In this document: piece by piece, positions 35,331 through 45,628 of the stretch | Position numbering within the stretch: position 1 is the stretch's first letter | Layout of the letters: every line of letters starts with the position of its first letter | NCBI GenBank assembly: GCA_022560025.1 | Contig: JAFISE010000136.1 | Span: 1-64,000, forward strand | Direction: 5' to 3' | Source of the DNA: Stagonosporopsis chrysanthemi | Lineage: Eukaryota > Ascomycota > Dothideomycetes > Pleosporales > Didymellaceae | Length of the DNA: 64,000 nucleotides | The notes under the pieces: model-generated | Database searches by the model: none | What the model saw: the letters and a program-made list of their open reading frames with translations, nothing else | Told to the model about the DNA's origin: nothing | Position numbers and translations under genes: made by a program

Positions 35331-37669
35331 TTAATTATGACTTGAATCTTGACATATTTCTAGCAGCATTGCAGCGATATCAGGTGCAGTTCCACTTTCG
35401 ACTATCTGCTGGACCAAGCTAGCAACCTCCTTCCGAGATTCCTCATCAATTGTTCCTGGCGTGCAGGATCTCGAGGTCGCGCTTGCCAGCACATCCAGGC
35501 AGTCGCGGTAGATGTCTGCCTTTTCTGACCTATCAGCGAAGATCGCAATAGCGGAAGTGACATCGCGAATAGCGCGATCAACATTCTTCGGGGCGGGGAC
35601 CGCACGGCGGTATAAGATGTAGATCATTGTCACCCCAACCTGAAAGTTGAACAACATCTAGTCAGAAAGGGCAAGAAGTCAGCGATATTACCGAATCCCA
35701 GCAAATGTCTGAAAGCGCTACGTACATCGATCCAGTGTTTCGGGATCTGGCGCTTCTTTTGCAACGCTCGAAAAATGCCGCTGAAGTCACAGCAGGACTG
35801 CAGGTATTCATCGGCATATGGCGAGTTCATTTCGGCAGAGTCCAATCTGTAGAGTATGACCCGCGTAGTGGCTGCAAGGTGGTTCAGCCCTATGGAACTC
35901 GCATAACCTTCGGTATTAACACGACTGGAAAAGTCAGCGTGATTGCCCTTGCTACCAAAGACCCAAGCCTACCCATATCCATATGTTTGGCCGTCGTGAG
36001 ACCATTGATCAATTCGAGCCCGAACATCATCCGTGAAGGCTGCTCTATCTTCCAGGGCGATTGCTTGTGTAGTACACAAGATTTCGGAATGAATGCGGCG
36101 TATGCGACACATATGAGCATAGTAAGCAAGGTCAAAATCATACGTTGACCCTGCAGTCGCACCGGGCACATCGGCTGACCAAGGCATCATGTGTCGTGGC
36201 TGCTCGAGTCCGTCTCCGTACACAGACGTCTTGATCCAATCCTCGGGAGGATAAGGGGGAATTCGGAGTGTGATAGCGACCACTTTATCTAGCCTTGCAC
36301 GATGTTAGAGTTAACCAGGACGGAGATATGGCATGAGGGGCGGGGGTTCCGGCGGGCTTACGAATAGATACACCACCAAGCTTTGATGGCCATCGTTGTC
36401 TCTGCGGTCCCGTCGTACACAAGACAATGGAACCTTTTCATGACCGCAAAACGCATGGCAACACCAATGATGTGTACCAGTCGGGGAGTGCTCTCACCAT
36501 GCAGCGCGTGAATGGCATACAGAAGCATTGCCTGAAGGCGAACCACAGGTTTGTATGAGTGGTCTGTTACGATGGTTTGGTCGGCCTGAGCTTGGAGCAT
36601 TAGATTGTGATGCTGTTGACGTGTGGAACCGTCGAGTTTAGCCTGCCGCAACAGGGAACCGATAGCGAAGATCTGTTTCGACGTTAGATAGAAATTGGGA
36701 CGAGAATGCTTCACGTGCCATCTTGACGAGGTATGATCTCCATGCATCACTGCCTGGCATGAAGATATCGCCCGTCTTCCAGTCTTGGTACCCTCGGCTA
36801 CATTCTTCTACATCCAGAAATGGATAGCGCGGGTGGATGATCTCGAAATAGACTTGGAAGTATGAAGAACCTTCGTTAATCGAGACCTCTGCAAATGTAG
36901 GGGCAGAACCCTGACCTAAGATGTGTACTGGTGTAGCGGAGCTCGTAGTTGTGTTGTGATCAGCCACCTGGTTGACAGAAAAGAGGTTGCCTTCTGATTG
37001 AAGCATGTCCAGTTCATATATGATGTTATTACAGGCGTCTAAGGGGGCCATGAAGTTCACATCCAGCTCTCTACCAGCGTTTTGCGGGTTGAGAAACTCC
37101 TTAGTGATTGGTTGATCACTATGGCCTTGCAGAGAAACACCATCAGTCTGATCAGGTGATACTTCGGAGTTCACCGGCGGGGCTTCATGCAAACCTTCGG
37201 AGAGTTGTGCTTCGAGTGATTCGATGTACCGAACAGAGTAAAGCGCCATGCGCTCACTTTCGGAGGAGAGACATTCTACGAATAGTCAGTACCAGTCCCA
37301 GATTTCTCTGCTTCTCTTGATTGCAGCCAAATCATCTGAGCCTGGCGTATATCCCTTCCAAAACTGTAAGCGGTGTCGCATGGATCAAAGGCCCAGCGAG
37401 GCTCTTAGGGTAACATCAAGGCTATGTGAACTGCCTAGTAATGCGGAGAAGACAACGATAGAGCTCAAGGGTGCACTTGGAGTTTTGGAACACTGACCTT
37501 CATCGGCCAAAGCACAGTTTCTACATGGTGGGCCATCACACCTTTGCTTCCTCGCCCGGCACCGCTGACACGCTTTCGGCTTTCTTGGCCTCGACAGGCC
37601 CGGTGATTTTCGAGTCCTCCGGGATCCTGATGACTGAAGATTCCCTTGCATTCTCTCGATTTTTGACAT
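35331..37669 (-). CDS. Zn(II)2Cys6 transcription factor
   Basis: A six-exon model gives 628 aa: 37,669-37,498, 37,275-36,719, 36,672-36,362, 36,293-35,973, 35,924-35,726 and 35,657-35,331. The Zn2Cys6 cluster is complete (CX2CX6CX4CX2CX6C, Cys34, 37, 44, 49, 52 and 59); the last Cys is supplied by exon 2 after a 222-nt intron. A linker and coiled-coil-like RYIESLEAQL follow. The middle-homology (fungal_trans) region includes FFEIIHPRYPFLD-like sequence, VKMIFAIGSLL and YSLDKVVAITLRIPP. The ATG at 37,669 is the first in frame. Intron 2 needs a GC-AG donor (GCACGT at 36,718). The upstream region carries two direct CGG-N7-CGG sites, suggesting autoregulation. It probably controls the adjacent amidase, transporter and flavoprotein genes (inference). 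Confidence 0.85.
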
Positions 37670-37820
37670 TGAATCATGTGTGAAAAAAATGTTCCCTGTC
37701 AAATGTTCAGTATTATTTAGTTGCTACTGGTATACCAAGTTCGATCATTGACAAGAAAAAATGCGGCCGAAGTTGTCCGAAAATAGAACGGAAGTTGGGA
37801 TCCTTAGTAATCTACTGTGT

Positions 37821-37833
37821 CGGACACTTTCGG
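37821..37833 (+). promoter_or_regulatory. Candidate operator CGG-N6-T-CGG, site 1
   Basis: CGGACACTTTCGG, a direct repeat of CGG triplets ten bases apart, lies about 150 bp upstream of the Zn2Cys6 factor. Direct CGG repeats are a known binding mode for some Zn2Cys6 dimers. Confidence 0.5.
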
Positions 37834-37842
37834 TTAACATAT

Positions 37843-37855
37843 CGGATCTTATCGG
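37843..37855 (+). promoter_or_regulatory. Candidate operator CGG-N6-T-CGG, site 2
   Basis: CGGATCTTATCGG, the second copy in the same promoter, 22 bp from site 1. The four CGG triplets therefore start at 37,821, 37,831, 37,843 and 37,853, close to one per helical turn. Confidence 0.5.
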
Positions 37856-38123
37856 CGACCAAGCGGGGAGATCGTTGCTAAATCCAATTGGCTTAGTCTG
37901 ACGTGGTCGGTATTGCACATACTGAGGATGGCTCTCACTCGAATTTTAGCACAATTCAGGTTAATCAAGATAACGCCAACAATCAATTTGCGAGACAGCT
38001 AGCGGGTCACTTGAACAAGCAAAGCAAAGCAACCTTGCTGATATGGTTTTTTCTTCACAAGTTCACCTTAGAACAAGGCTCAAATAAACCGAGGCGGCAT
38101 GAAACTGCAATCGTTCCCCAGCT

Positions 38124-40010
38124 TCACAATCTCCCGATTGCCTTCTCAATCGCTTCCAAGATTGCTAAACACTTTTCGTCCTCAAACTTCCGGGTGATGA
38201 TCTGTAACCCAATAGGAGCATTCTCGTAGGTCATTGGGTCATACTGATCATGGTTGAACTTGTCGCGAGGATTCCTTGGCACATATCCGCAGTCCTTGAC
38301 ATCTTTCTCAGCGTCCACGGTGGTGACGGGGAAGGAAACACCGGGGTACTCAAGCAAGCTCCACTGGCTAGTATACAACCAGTATGTGCTTTTTCCGTGC
38401 GGAGGAGCGGCACTTGGACCCACTGGGCAGAGTATGGCATCAACAGGGTGGCCATCAGGATCGCCAGTCGCTAGCCAGTGATCATTATGTTGCTGGCGGT
38501 ATTCATTTCTCTCTGCTTTCAACTAATGCAGCCAGGGTCAGTACCAGGCTTAGTCAAATGATGGGTGTCGGTTTCAACTTACTGCCCAGACTTCTTCTTT
38601 TGACCTGTCCTTGACTAGTTCGTTGTCAAAGATCCATTGTGTCAATGAACAAGGCTTTTCCCCGCCATCTTCGAGTACTTGCCTGATTGCTCTCCCACCG
38701 TCTTCGAAGTACAATCCCATACTGATCTCATAAGCCTTTGCGTGGTTGAGTGGGATCCACTGGACCACTTCGAAGTGGTCTTCGTGCGCACGAAGGACGC
38801 TAGTCACTTCTTCCAGTGCTCGCCGAACTGGGGGATGAGGCATAACAATGCCATCATTCCACATGACCGCAATCTTGAGTTTTCTGGGTAATATGACATC
38901 CCTCCAGGGTAGAGGAACCAGTGAGGGATCGTCTTGCCACGGCGCAGAGTTGCAGTACATGCTCATGAACAGGGATAATGCGGACCTAGATGTAGACATT
39001 GGTCCATGAGCACCAACGATTCTGGCATAAGGTTAGACTGTCAATAATCTGGCGCAGACTCTGCGAATCAACTGTGGCTTACCCGTCACCGCCAGGGACA
39101 GCTTTTGCACCACGACGACTGAGCCGACCTGTAGTGGGCTTGAATCCATATATACCAACGTTTCCGGCTGGAGCTCGAATTGATCCGGCGCTATCTCCTC
39201 CTACACCCTTTTACTTAATTAGCTATTTTGCCGACAGGAGTGATGACATAAAAAGCATATCTTACTAGAACACTTCCTCGCAAGGCGATGAGCGCAGCTT
39301 CGCCACCTGAGCTCCCACCTGCGCTCAAGTCTAGATTCCGAGGATTGAGTGTCAACCCGTAGATATTTGATGTCGTCTCAAGTTGCATTCCGGTCTGCGG
39401 CATCGTAGTTCGTGCGTAGAATACTGCGCCTGCAGCCCAGAGAACATCATTGACACCGCTTACTCCTGACTTGGAGGTCTCAGCTACCGTTAAAAGCAAA
39501 TACGTTTCTAGACTTACAGAGTTCGCATCGATGTAAGCTACTAAACCACATGATTTCATTCGTCCAAACATGCCGTGATGCTCTTTGACAGATATGGGCA
39601 AGCCATGAAGTGGGCCGAGTGGCTCTGACAAGGAATCCAGGAGAGCTGCTCTCTCCAGAGCCGGCCCAGGAAGTAACTCAGTAATACAATTAGTCTGTAA
39701 TGATTAGAAGAGTAATCGTATCAAGGGTCGTTCAGCATCTTACAAGAACTTGAGCCAATGCTGCGGCACGGAGGAATGCTTTGGTAACAGTGACACAGGA
39801 GTATTTCTTAGATCTTATTGCAGTAAGAATTTCCTCCGCGTCAAGGGAGGTAATCTCTATCTCTTCCGGTTCAAGTACCTGATGTCGTATCTCGCAAACG
39901 TTTCGCGGTAGCGGATCAGGCAAATGTTCGAGTTGTAACGGCGGGGAAATCTGAGAAAGCGAGTCATCTCGCATAGCGAGCGCTCGGGCAATTGGAGAAC
40001 CAAAGCGCAT
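38124..40010 (-). CDS. Amidase (amidase-signature family, acetamidase-like)
   Basis: A six-exon model gives 536 aa: 40,010-39,744, 39,694-39,518, 39,469-39,266, 39,207-39,083, 39,021-38,583 and 38,522-38,124. All introns are GT-AG and 48-61 nt long. The amidase-signature triad is visible: Lys126 in GLPISVKEHHG, the cis-Ser in SAGGSSGGEAAL (residues 201-202), and the nucleophile Ser225 in GGDSAGSIRAPAG. FKPTTGRL and a C-terminal PIGLQIITRKFEDE are also typical. The enzyme hydrolyses an amide to a carboxylate and ammonia, probably in the cytosol since no signal peptide is seen. Length matches fungal AmdS-type enzymes. It lies directly downstream of the Zn2Cys6 gene on the same strand, and its promoter carries two CGG-N6-T-CGG sites. 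The natural substrate cannot be told from sequence. Confidence 0.88.
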
Positions 40011-40217
40011 GCTTTAAGATGAAAGACCCTATCAAAGAACAAAGCCGTATCAGAACAATCGTGGGGATTGCAGAGCAACGGAGCCTGGACTGCACTGCGC
40101 AAAGGTTATAAATGATCTATTATACTTACACGAAAATACAAACACTAGTGTTAAACCTCAAGTCGCCGCGATATTACCCGAATCTTTACAGTAGCGGGTT
40201 ACACGCAGAAAGGCTGT

Positions 40218-40230
40218 CCGATGAAGTCCG
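40218..40230 (-). promoter_or_regulatory. Candidate operator CGG-N6-T-CGG, site 3
   Basis: On the minus strand this reads CGGACTTCATCGG, 208-220 bp upstream of the amidase start and in the same orientation as the gene. Confidence 0.5.
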
Positions 40231-40256
40231 CGCTTTTTCTTCGCCCCACTGAGCGC

Positions 40257-40269
40257 CGGAGCACATCGG
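40257..40269 (+). promoter_or_regulatory. Candidate operator CGG-N6-T-CGG, site 4
   Basis: CGGAGCACATCGG, 27 bp beyond site 3 and in the opposite orientation, in the amidase promoter. Confidence 0.5.
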
Positions 40270-41211
40270 TCTTGATATCTCTCGATCAACCCGATAAGTT
40301 GTACTTTGTCTTATCTAGCTTCTAACTAGTCGAATCCGAGGCTTTCGATCCGATAACTAGTCAAGGCTTCGAATCGGAACGATCTGCAACGTATGGTACT
40401 TGTGCTACTGCCCGCCACGTGAGCGACCTCACATCCGTCTTGCTACAAGTGACTTGAGGCTGATACCGGCTTTAATTTAATTGAATCTGACTGCATCCAA
40501 ATTTCAAGAAGTCTCTTGCGGAACTGGACAAAAATCTCGCATCAAGTGCCAACTCCTGAAGAGTTTATTTGATCGATGCTTTTGTCGAACACCACATCTC
40601 GTGTGGCATGACTTTGATCTCGGTAAATAATCCTATTCGGTAAGAATCAGCCGATGAATTTAAAAGCAAGCGAGCTGTTAACGCCCTCCAGGGTAGGCCG
40701 TTGAAACCTCTGCCACTTGAGCTGAAGCTTAGTTGTCCCCGCAAACACGTTGTATGCTCAGTAGCTTCCAAGATTTATCACAGCCAGTTGCTAATTAAAT
40801 GACCAACTAGATAGGATGGTTGACCGAACCTTCCACAGAACGGGCTTCCTCCACTGAGCACGATGGCGTGACTATTTTTTGTTTACACACAAACGTTGAT
40901 TGAAGAATTTTGAAATGAACTTATGTGTTGGAAGTGCAGAGTGAGTAACTCAGTAATCCTCTTCGAATCTATCTTAGTGTCAGACCGCACATTACTTAAT
41001 TATTGCACGATCTTATTATAAGAAGTCTAGTCTTATTCGCAACTATACTACCGAGTATGAGCCAATCCAGAGATTTCGAGGTACATCGTAGCTAGTAAGC
41101 GTAACGGAAATGCTTGTTCTCAATATCAGTTTTATCCATAAATCCGGCCTGAACACCCTCATCGTTGACCTCTCCATCAACAGTATTCGTAACGCCGTAA
41201 AGTTGGTCGCG

Positions 41212-42804
41212 TCATTTATTCTCCCACTTACAGTAAAGAACAAACACAAGAAACATAAACATAGTTCCGCAAGTGAACGCTAGGAGCGCAGTGATCCCAG
41301 TGAAGTATCGTGGAGCCTCGTTAGACTTGAAGAAATTGGCGCCTGCGACGTTGCCACATGACCATACGACGAACCAGAGACCGTTCACGAAAGCTCTTTT
41401 GGTGTGGCCAGCAAAGTTGGCTGCGAGTAGGCTGTAGGACATGGCTGCTCCTACGGCGAAGACGTAGAGAAGCCAGGTCGATCCGACGAGTCTCCATTGA
41501 TTCTCCAATGGGGTCAGGCGGATACCGAGAAATCCTGCTAATGGGATGCAGAGGGTAACAATAGCGACGTAGCATCTAACGTTGATATATCGAGAAGCGA
41601 TCCACCCAGCAATAGGCAGAACGAAGAATTCGACGATACCAGTGGGCAGCTGCAACAACGTTGCCATTAGGCTAGAGAAGCCATATCCCTTGATTAGTGC
41701 TGAGCCGAAGTAGCCAAGACCACCACTGCCAACACCGTTGCAGAAACCACAGATGCAGAGAATGTAGACCTTAGGATCCAGGAACGCTTCCAGTATCTGA
41801 TTTCCTTTGAAGGCTTTATCCTTGATTCCGATCATGTTTTGCGACACTCGGTCGACGGCCACGAGCTTCTCTCTTTCCGTGAGCCAGCGGGCGTTCAGTG
41901 GAGAGTCAGGTACCACATAAAGCTGAAGTATGTAAGTCAGTACAGTGAGATCTGGTTCGAGTGGGAACGGAGGGTAATAACAAACTCACAAACAATATCG
42001 ACCATAAGACGTTCGCGCCACCGATAACCAGAAATATTAGCTGCCATGAAGCAATCATGGTACTGTGAACGTGTCCAAGTCCGAAGGCGATCAGAGAGCC
42101 TCCTGCGGTCGCTAGTCCGTTCATAGATATGAATAAGAGTAGGCGCAAGGAAAGCTCCTGACGCGTGAAAAACATAGATGAGATTATCATGTAAGCAGGC
42201 GTCATGTTGCTTTCAGCCATGCCTAGAATGAATCTCAATGCGAACATGCCTCCAAAGTTTTTCGCTGCAGCGCAGCACATGAGAAGCATTCCCCAGACAC
42301 CAATCATGGTACCCGTGTATTTTGCAACCGGCAAACGCTGAAGCAGCAGACTAGCTGGGATGTACCAGAAAATACTTCCATAAGAGAAACTAGATGCCAG
42401 AGTCGAGTATTGCTGGCCTTTCAAATTTAGATCCGGTATCAGAGTGTATGCCGAGGCATAATTCAGAGAGAGTTTGTCCAAGAATTGAAAGACGAATGAA
42501 GTCATGAGCTAGATCCAATCAGTCTCGAGGCAATGGACCGCCGGTTTGATTATTGAAGCTAAGCAAGGAATTGTATGCGGCTCACCATTGGCATGAGAAT
42601 AAAGTCTATCTTTCTCTTGACCTTCCGCCTTTCTCCTTCAAGATCATCGGACTCGATGTTTTGGGCTTCCGCGTACACGAGTGCACCAATGTCTTGAGCT
42701 TGGGTAATCATGTCGAGCTTTGGATCCATAGAGAAAGGGGAATCACCAGGACCGGTACTGGACGCAATGGTCGCCAGTTCTTTTGTTCCATTGTCGTTTG
42801 ACAT
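41212..42804 (-). CDS. MFS anion transporter, Dal5/allantoate-permease type
   Basis: A three-exon model gives 482 aa: 42,804-42,586, 42,508-41,990 and 41,922-41,212. The start is ATG 42,804 (MSNDNGTKELATI); an upstream frame continues but lacks family character. The first membrane helix spans intron 1 (KRKIDFILMPM joined to LMTSFVFQFLDKLSLNYA, the LDKxNxxxA hallmark of the anion:cation symporter family). FALRFILGMAESNMTPAY and other helices follow, about 12 in all. Likely substrate is an organic anion or amide-related compound given its amidase neighbour (inference). The frame ends at TGA 41,212-41,214, but reading on gives 39 more codons ending GFMDKTDIENKHFRYAY, which looks like the normal cytoplasmic tail. 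So the stop is probably a recent CGA-to-TGA change. Confidence 0.85.
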
Positions 42805-43047
42805 ACTGGTGATCTCAAAAATTGATGGCTGCAAATGACCAGTTGCTTTGACAACTATTTTTTGTGCTGAATGGAACAAATTGTAGATTTGAAATGAGAA
42901 AACCCCACATTCCAATAGCTGTAGAAGGTAGCAGTTTATTATATCATGAGATGCTTGGCTCAAGTCTATCGTCAAACTCTCAGTAATCTATTGGTTGATA
43001 GGGGACAGTCGGCTTGGATAGTGTGGATAAAGATAGTGGTGACGCTA

Positions 43048-43061
43048 CTTAGGTACCTAAG
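43048..43061. promoter_or_regulatory. 14-bp perfect palindrome CTTAGGTACCTAAG
   Basis: A perfect inverted repeat in the 645-bp divergent promoter between the transporter and the flavin-binding gene. Function unknown; a possible binding site for a homodimeric regulator. Confidence 0.4.
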
Positions 43062-43108
43062 CGTTGGATTGGAGTCAATAGACGGCATTGAACTGCTGGG
43101 ATTCGTAC

Positions 43109-43122
43109 TACCCCGCGGGGTA
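43109..43122. promoter_or_regulatory. 14-bp perfect palindrome TACCCCGCGGGGTA
   Basis: A perfect GC-rich inverted repeat in the same divergent promoter, 48 bp beyond the other palindrome. Its CCCC-GGGG form resembles sites bound by C2H2 or Zn2Cys6 factors, but I cannot say which. Confidence 0.4.
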
Positions 43123-43160
43123 AAACACCTATCAAATCTAACCCCACTTTCCACATTGCT

Positions 43161-43173
43161 CCGACGAAGGCCG
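43161..43173 (-). promoter_or_regulatory. Candidate operator CGG-N6-T-CGG, site 5
   Basis: On the minus strand this reads CGGCCTTCGTCGG, in the divergent promoter, 357 bp from the transporter start and 277 bp from the flavoprotein start. Confidence 0.5.
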
Positions 43174-43214
43174 ATAACCTTGCTCGCGTACTATCAAGCG
43201 CAATCAGACCCACT

Positions 43215-43227
43215 CCGATTCAGGCCG
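43215..43227 (-). promoter_or_regulatory. Candidate operator CGG-N6-T-CGG, site 6
   Basis: On the minus strand this reads CGGCCTGAATCGG, 223 bp upstream of the flavoprotein ATG. A TATA-like (TA)n run lies downstream at about 43,278-43,290. Confidence 0.5.
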
Positions 43228-43449
43228 ATTAATTCTTTGCGAAAGACAGCAATTGTGGATCGGAGTCACGGCTATGAATATATATATATATGCAGGCAGA
43301 ACATCGTTTGTCAAAACACACAAACTGAATTTTTGTCTTGGACAATCTTATTGCTTAGAGGAAAGTCACTAGAAGTTCATCTTCCGAATTCTACATTCCC
43401 AGAATCCTAGACGTCCTTCCTCGTCTCAACACAGCGCGTCCTCGAAAGA

Positions 43450-44259
43450 ATGCACTACCCGAAGGAACCTGTCAACAAGGTTCGCCGCCTGGCGGACAAA
43501 CGAGCAGACTACGACCTCAGAACTGTCCACAGCATCATCAATCAAAGCATGTCTTTGCATGTGTCCTTTATACCAGGCTCTGAAAATGAGTTTCCAACCG
43601 TCATTCCTATGATTGGCGCTATGGGCAGTTTCGACAACCCGTTCGCTGAAATTGACGAGCCTCAAGACTGTTACATTCACGGGTATATCTCAGCTCGAAT
43701 GGCCAATCTCGCCAGACAGAAAATGGCTCGGGGTTTGCCTGGCCTTCCTGTTTGCATTTCGGCTACCAAGGTCGACGGCCTCGTCCTCGCGCTTAGCTCC
43801 TTTGCGCACTCTTGCAATTACCGCTCGGCTTCTATATTTGGCTACGCGAGTTTAGTCACAGACCAGGATGAGAAACTCTGGGCGTTGGAGCTCATCACCA
43901 ATGGCATAGTGGCAGGACGATGGGACGAAGTACGCCAGCCCCCGTCTAAGAATGAACTCTTGCAGACACAAGTTCTGCGTATTCACGTGAAGAGTGGCAG
44001 CGCAAAGGTTCGAATGGGACCGGTTGCTGAGGTCAAAGAAGACTTACAAGACGATGATACGAGAAAAAACGTGTGGTCGGGGTATATTCCTTTGGTCGAG
44101 CAGCTGCTGGAACCCGTGCCTTCAAGGCATAATCTAGTGGAACAAGTCCCTGATCACATCACAAAGCACAGGACGGCTTTCAACCAGGATGCCGAAGCAT
44201 ATAATTCTAAGATTGTTAAGCAAGTGCTAGAGGATCCTTCTGCGTTTCAAAACGTTTAG
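43450..44259 (+). CDS. Flavin-nucleotide-binding split-barrel protein (PNPOx-related)
   Basis: An intronless 269-aa frame starting at ATG 43,450 (MHYPKEPVNKVRRLADKRAD). It matches the pyridoxamine 5'-phosphate oxidase-related FMN-binding split-barrel family. The order is VRR...RADYDLRTVHSIIN, then HVSFI...FPTVIPM, then YIHGYISARM, PVCISATKVDGLVLALSSFAHSCNYRS, SIFGYASLV, GRWDEVRQPPSKNELLQT and SAKVRMGP. All the family's usual blocks are present at full length and no signal peptide is seen. It likely binds FMN in the cytosol and reduces or oxidises a small molecule of unknown identity. It is transcribed divergently from the Dal5-type transporter across a promoter carrying two CGG-type sites, which suggests shared control. 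Confidence 0.88.
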   Translation: MHYPKEPVNKVRRLADKRADYDLRTVHSIINQSMSLHVSFIPGSENEFPTVIPMIGAMGSFDNPFAEIDEPQDCYIHGYISARMANLARQKMARGLPGLPVCISATKVDGLVLALSSFAHSCNYRSASIFGYASLVTDQDEKLWALELITNGIVAGRWDEVRQPPSKNELLQTQVLRIHVKSGSAKVRMGPVAEVKEDLQDDDTRKNVWSGYIPLVEQLLEPVPSRHNLVEQVPDHITKHRTAFNQDAEAYNSKIVKQVLEDPSAFQNV

Positions 44260-45010
44260 TCACACCTTCTTCCCCATTAAGAGAAACAAAATAGATGGTT
44301 GGTTGGCTTAGACCGGGACAGATTTGATTTCAAGCATAAAAGACTTGGTATGCACGGCACACTCTTACTGATTTGGAATTTTTGCTACTGCGATGTAACA
44401 CATTTAGTTCTAACCTCAATACGGTCTTTTCATTGTCACCGCTTTTAACAATACGTACCGCAATTATCCTACATGACCATTACAGTCGAGCAGTGACACA
44501 AGCTTGCAGAACCTGGCGCAGCTTATAGGCAACCATTCATTCTTTGCATACACGCGCAAATTAAACCTCTGAGGGACAGGGGATTTTGAAGCGTGGCCTT
44601 TACAGCCTTTTGGAGGTCAGACATCACTCGGGCCCCGGCCAACAAGGATATCTAAGATGCAAATCAATTCCCACATACGGTATCGTGCTGTGAACGTTTT
44701 TGGCAGGTGGTCTCGCGCGAACGAACATCTAGAAGACTACTACTAGACCTCATACGCACCTGTCTTTCTCAGCACTCTACAGACGTCTCGGGACGAGTTA
44801 GGATCAGACATCTGCTGGGCAATCTCAAGGTCCTGGACGTTGTCTGCTTGGAGCACTATGTGCATGCGGGACAGTGGCCCATCTTCTCAAACGCTTTGTG
44901 TTGGCATCCAAGACATTAAATCACTCAATTCCTTCTGGTACTGATGAGGACCCAGGACGTCATCTCCCGCGAACCTCTGTCCCGGGTCCTCTGAGCTTAC
45001 TCAATAATGG
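44260..45010. other. Intergenic region, no gene seen
   Basis: About 750 bp without recognisable coding. It should contain the N-terminal part of the membrane-protein fragment that follows if that gene were complete, but no matching helix or signal sequence is readable here. That supports truncation of the gene. Confidence 0.45.
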
Positions 45011-45436
45011 ATGGCAGATCCATACCTCTCGAATCTTGTAACCAACTATGCAGGGACTTGGACTAGGGTGAACTTCGCGCAGAACCTGACAACCCGAATG
45101 TTCACTCGTCGCTTGCAGATGGTTCTCAATACCTTCACCGACTCATGGCTGGGCGAGGACTATCGCGCTGGGGAGGATGTAGCACCATGCAGCGACACGG
45201 AAGCGATCGGCTTCGAATTCAATACGGAGCGATATGTCTGTAATACGACTTTTGCGGCTCTTACTATCGTCATCTCATTTCTGCTTTTCATAGCAGCTAC
45301 TGCCTCGGTAGTCTTAGGGGTCGTGACTAGGTCGTCAGATATGCTGGATTACGTGTCGACGCTTGCACCCGATAACCTATACTTGCAAGAGCATGTCCCG
45401 TCCTATTTTGTTGCATGTAAGGGCCGGGTGTGTTAG
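45011..45436 (+). pseudogene. C-terminal fragment of a fungal multi-pass membrane protein (DUF3176-like)
   Basis: This 141-codon frame resembles the end of fungal integral membrane proteins of the DUF3176 type. An ectodomain with NLTTR and NTT glycosylation sites precedes one strong helix (LTIVISFLLFIAATASVVLG), followed by the cytosolic SSDMLDYVSTLAPDNLYL, which resembles the conserved C-terminal tail of this family. The N-terminal helices are missing. A GT-AG intron could begin near 45,416 and end near 45,487, but the downstream frame gives no family match. It is most likely an N-truncated gene, though an unusual short gene cannot be excluded. A complete relative lies at 49,626. Confidence 0.5.
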
Positions 45437-45628
45437 CATAAAGAGAAACAACAGAAGCGACTCAGGCTGTGTCTTGTCACTTTTTAGGGCCAGCGAATTT
45501 ACGCGCTACTGGCAAGCACAGACACGGCAAGGACCGCGGTCGGGATTGCAACCAGGTTTCCGGAGTTATGCGGCGCCGAACATGTCTCCCACCACTCGCG
45601 ACTGAATGGCTATGATTCCTCGCGATCG

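Larger units (their letters stand above)
37670..38123. other. Promoter region of the Zn2Cys6 factor
   Basis: About 450 bp between the regulator start and the amidase stop. It holds the two CGG-type sites, plus CGGCCG at 37,764. No gene is seen. Confidence 0.5.
40011..41091. other. Amidase promoter and transporter 3' region
   Basis: No gene recognised in about 1.1 kb. The amidase-proximal part holds operator sites 3 and 4. The 40,320-40,385 stretch has an imperfect duplication of AACTAGTC-GAATC-type modules with further single CCG/CGG triplets. The remainder is featureless. Confidence 0.45.

Noticed and set aside
40320..40385. Further operator copies in the amidase promoter
   Set aside because: Single CCG/CGG triplets occur there but with 11-base or irregular spacing, so they do not fit the 7-base spacer of the six accepted sites.
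41092..41214. Programmed stop-codon readthrough of the transporter
   Set aside because: Known fungal high-level readthrough uses TGA followed by CTA; here the stop is followed by CGC, so a simple loss-of-function change is more likely. Kept only as a possibility in the findings.
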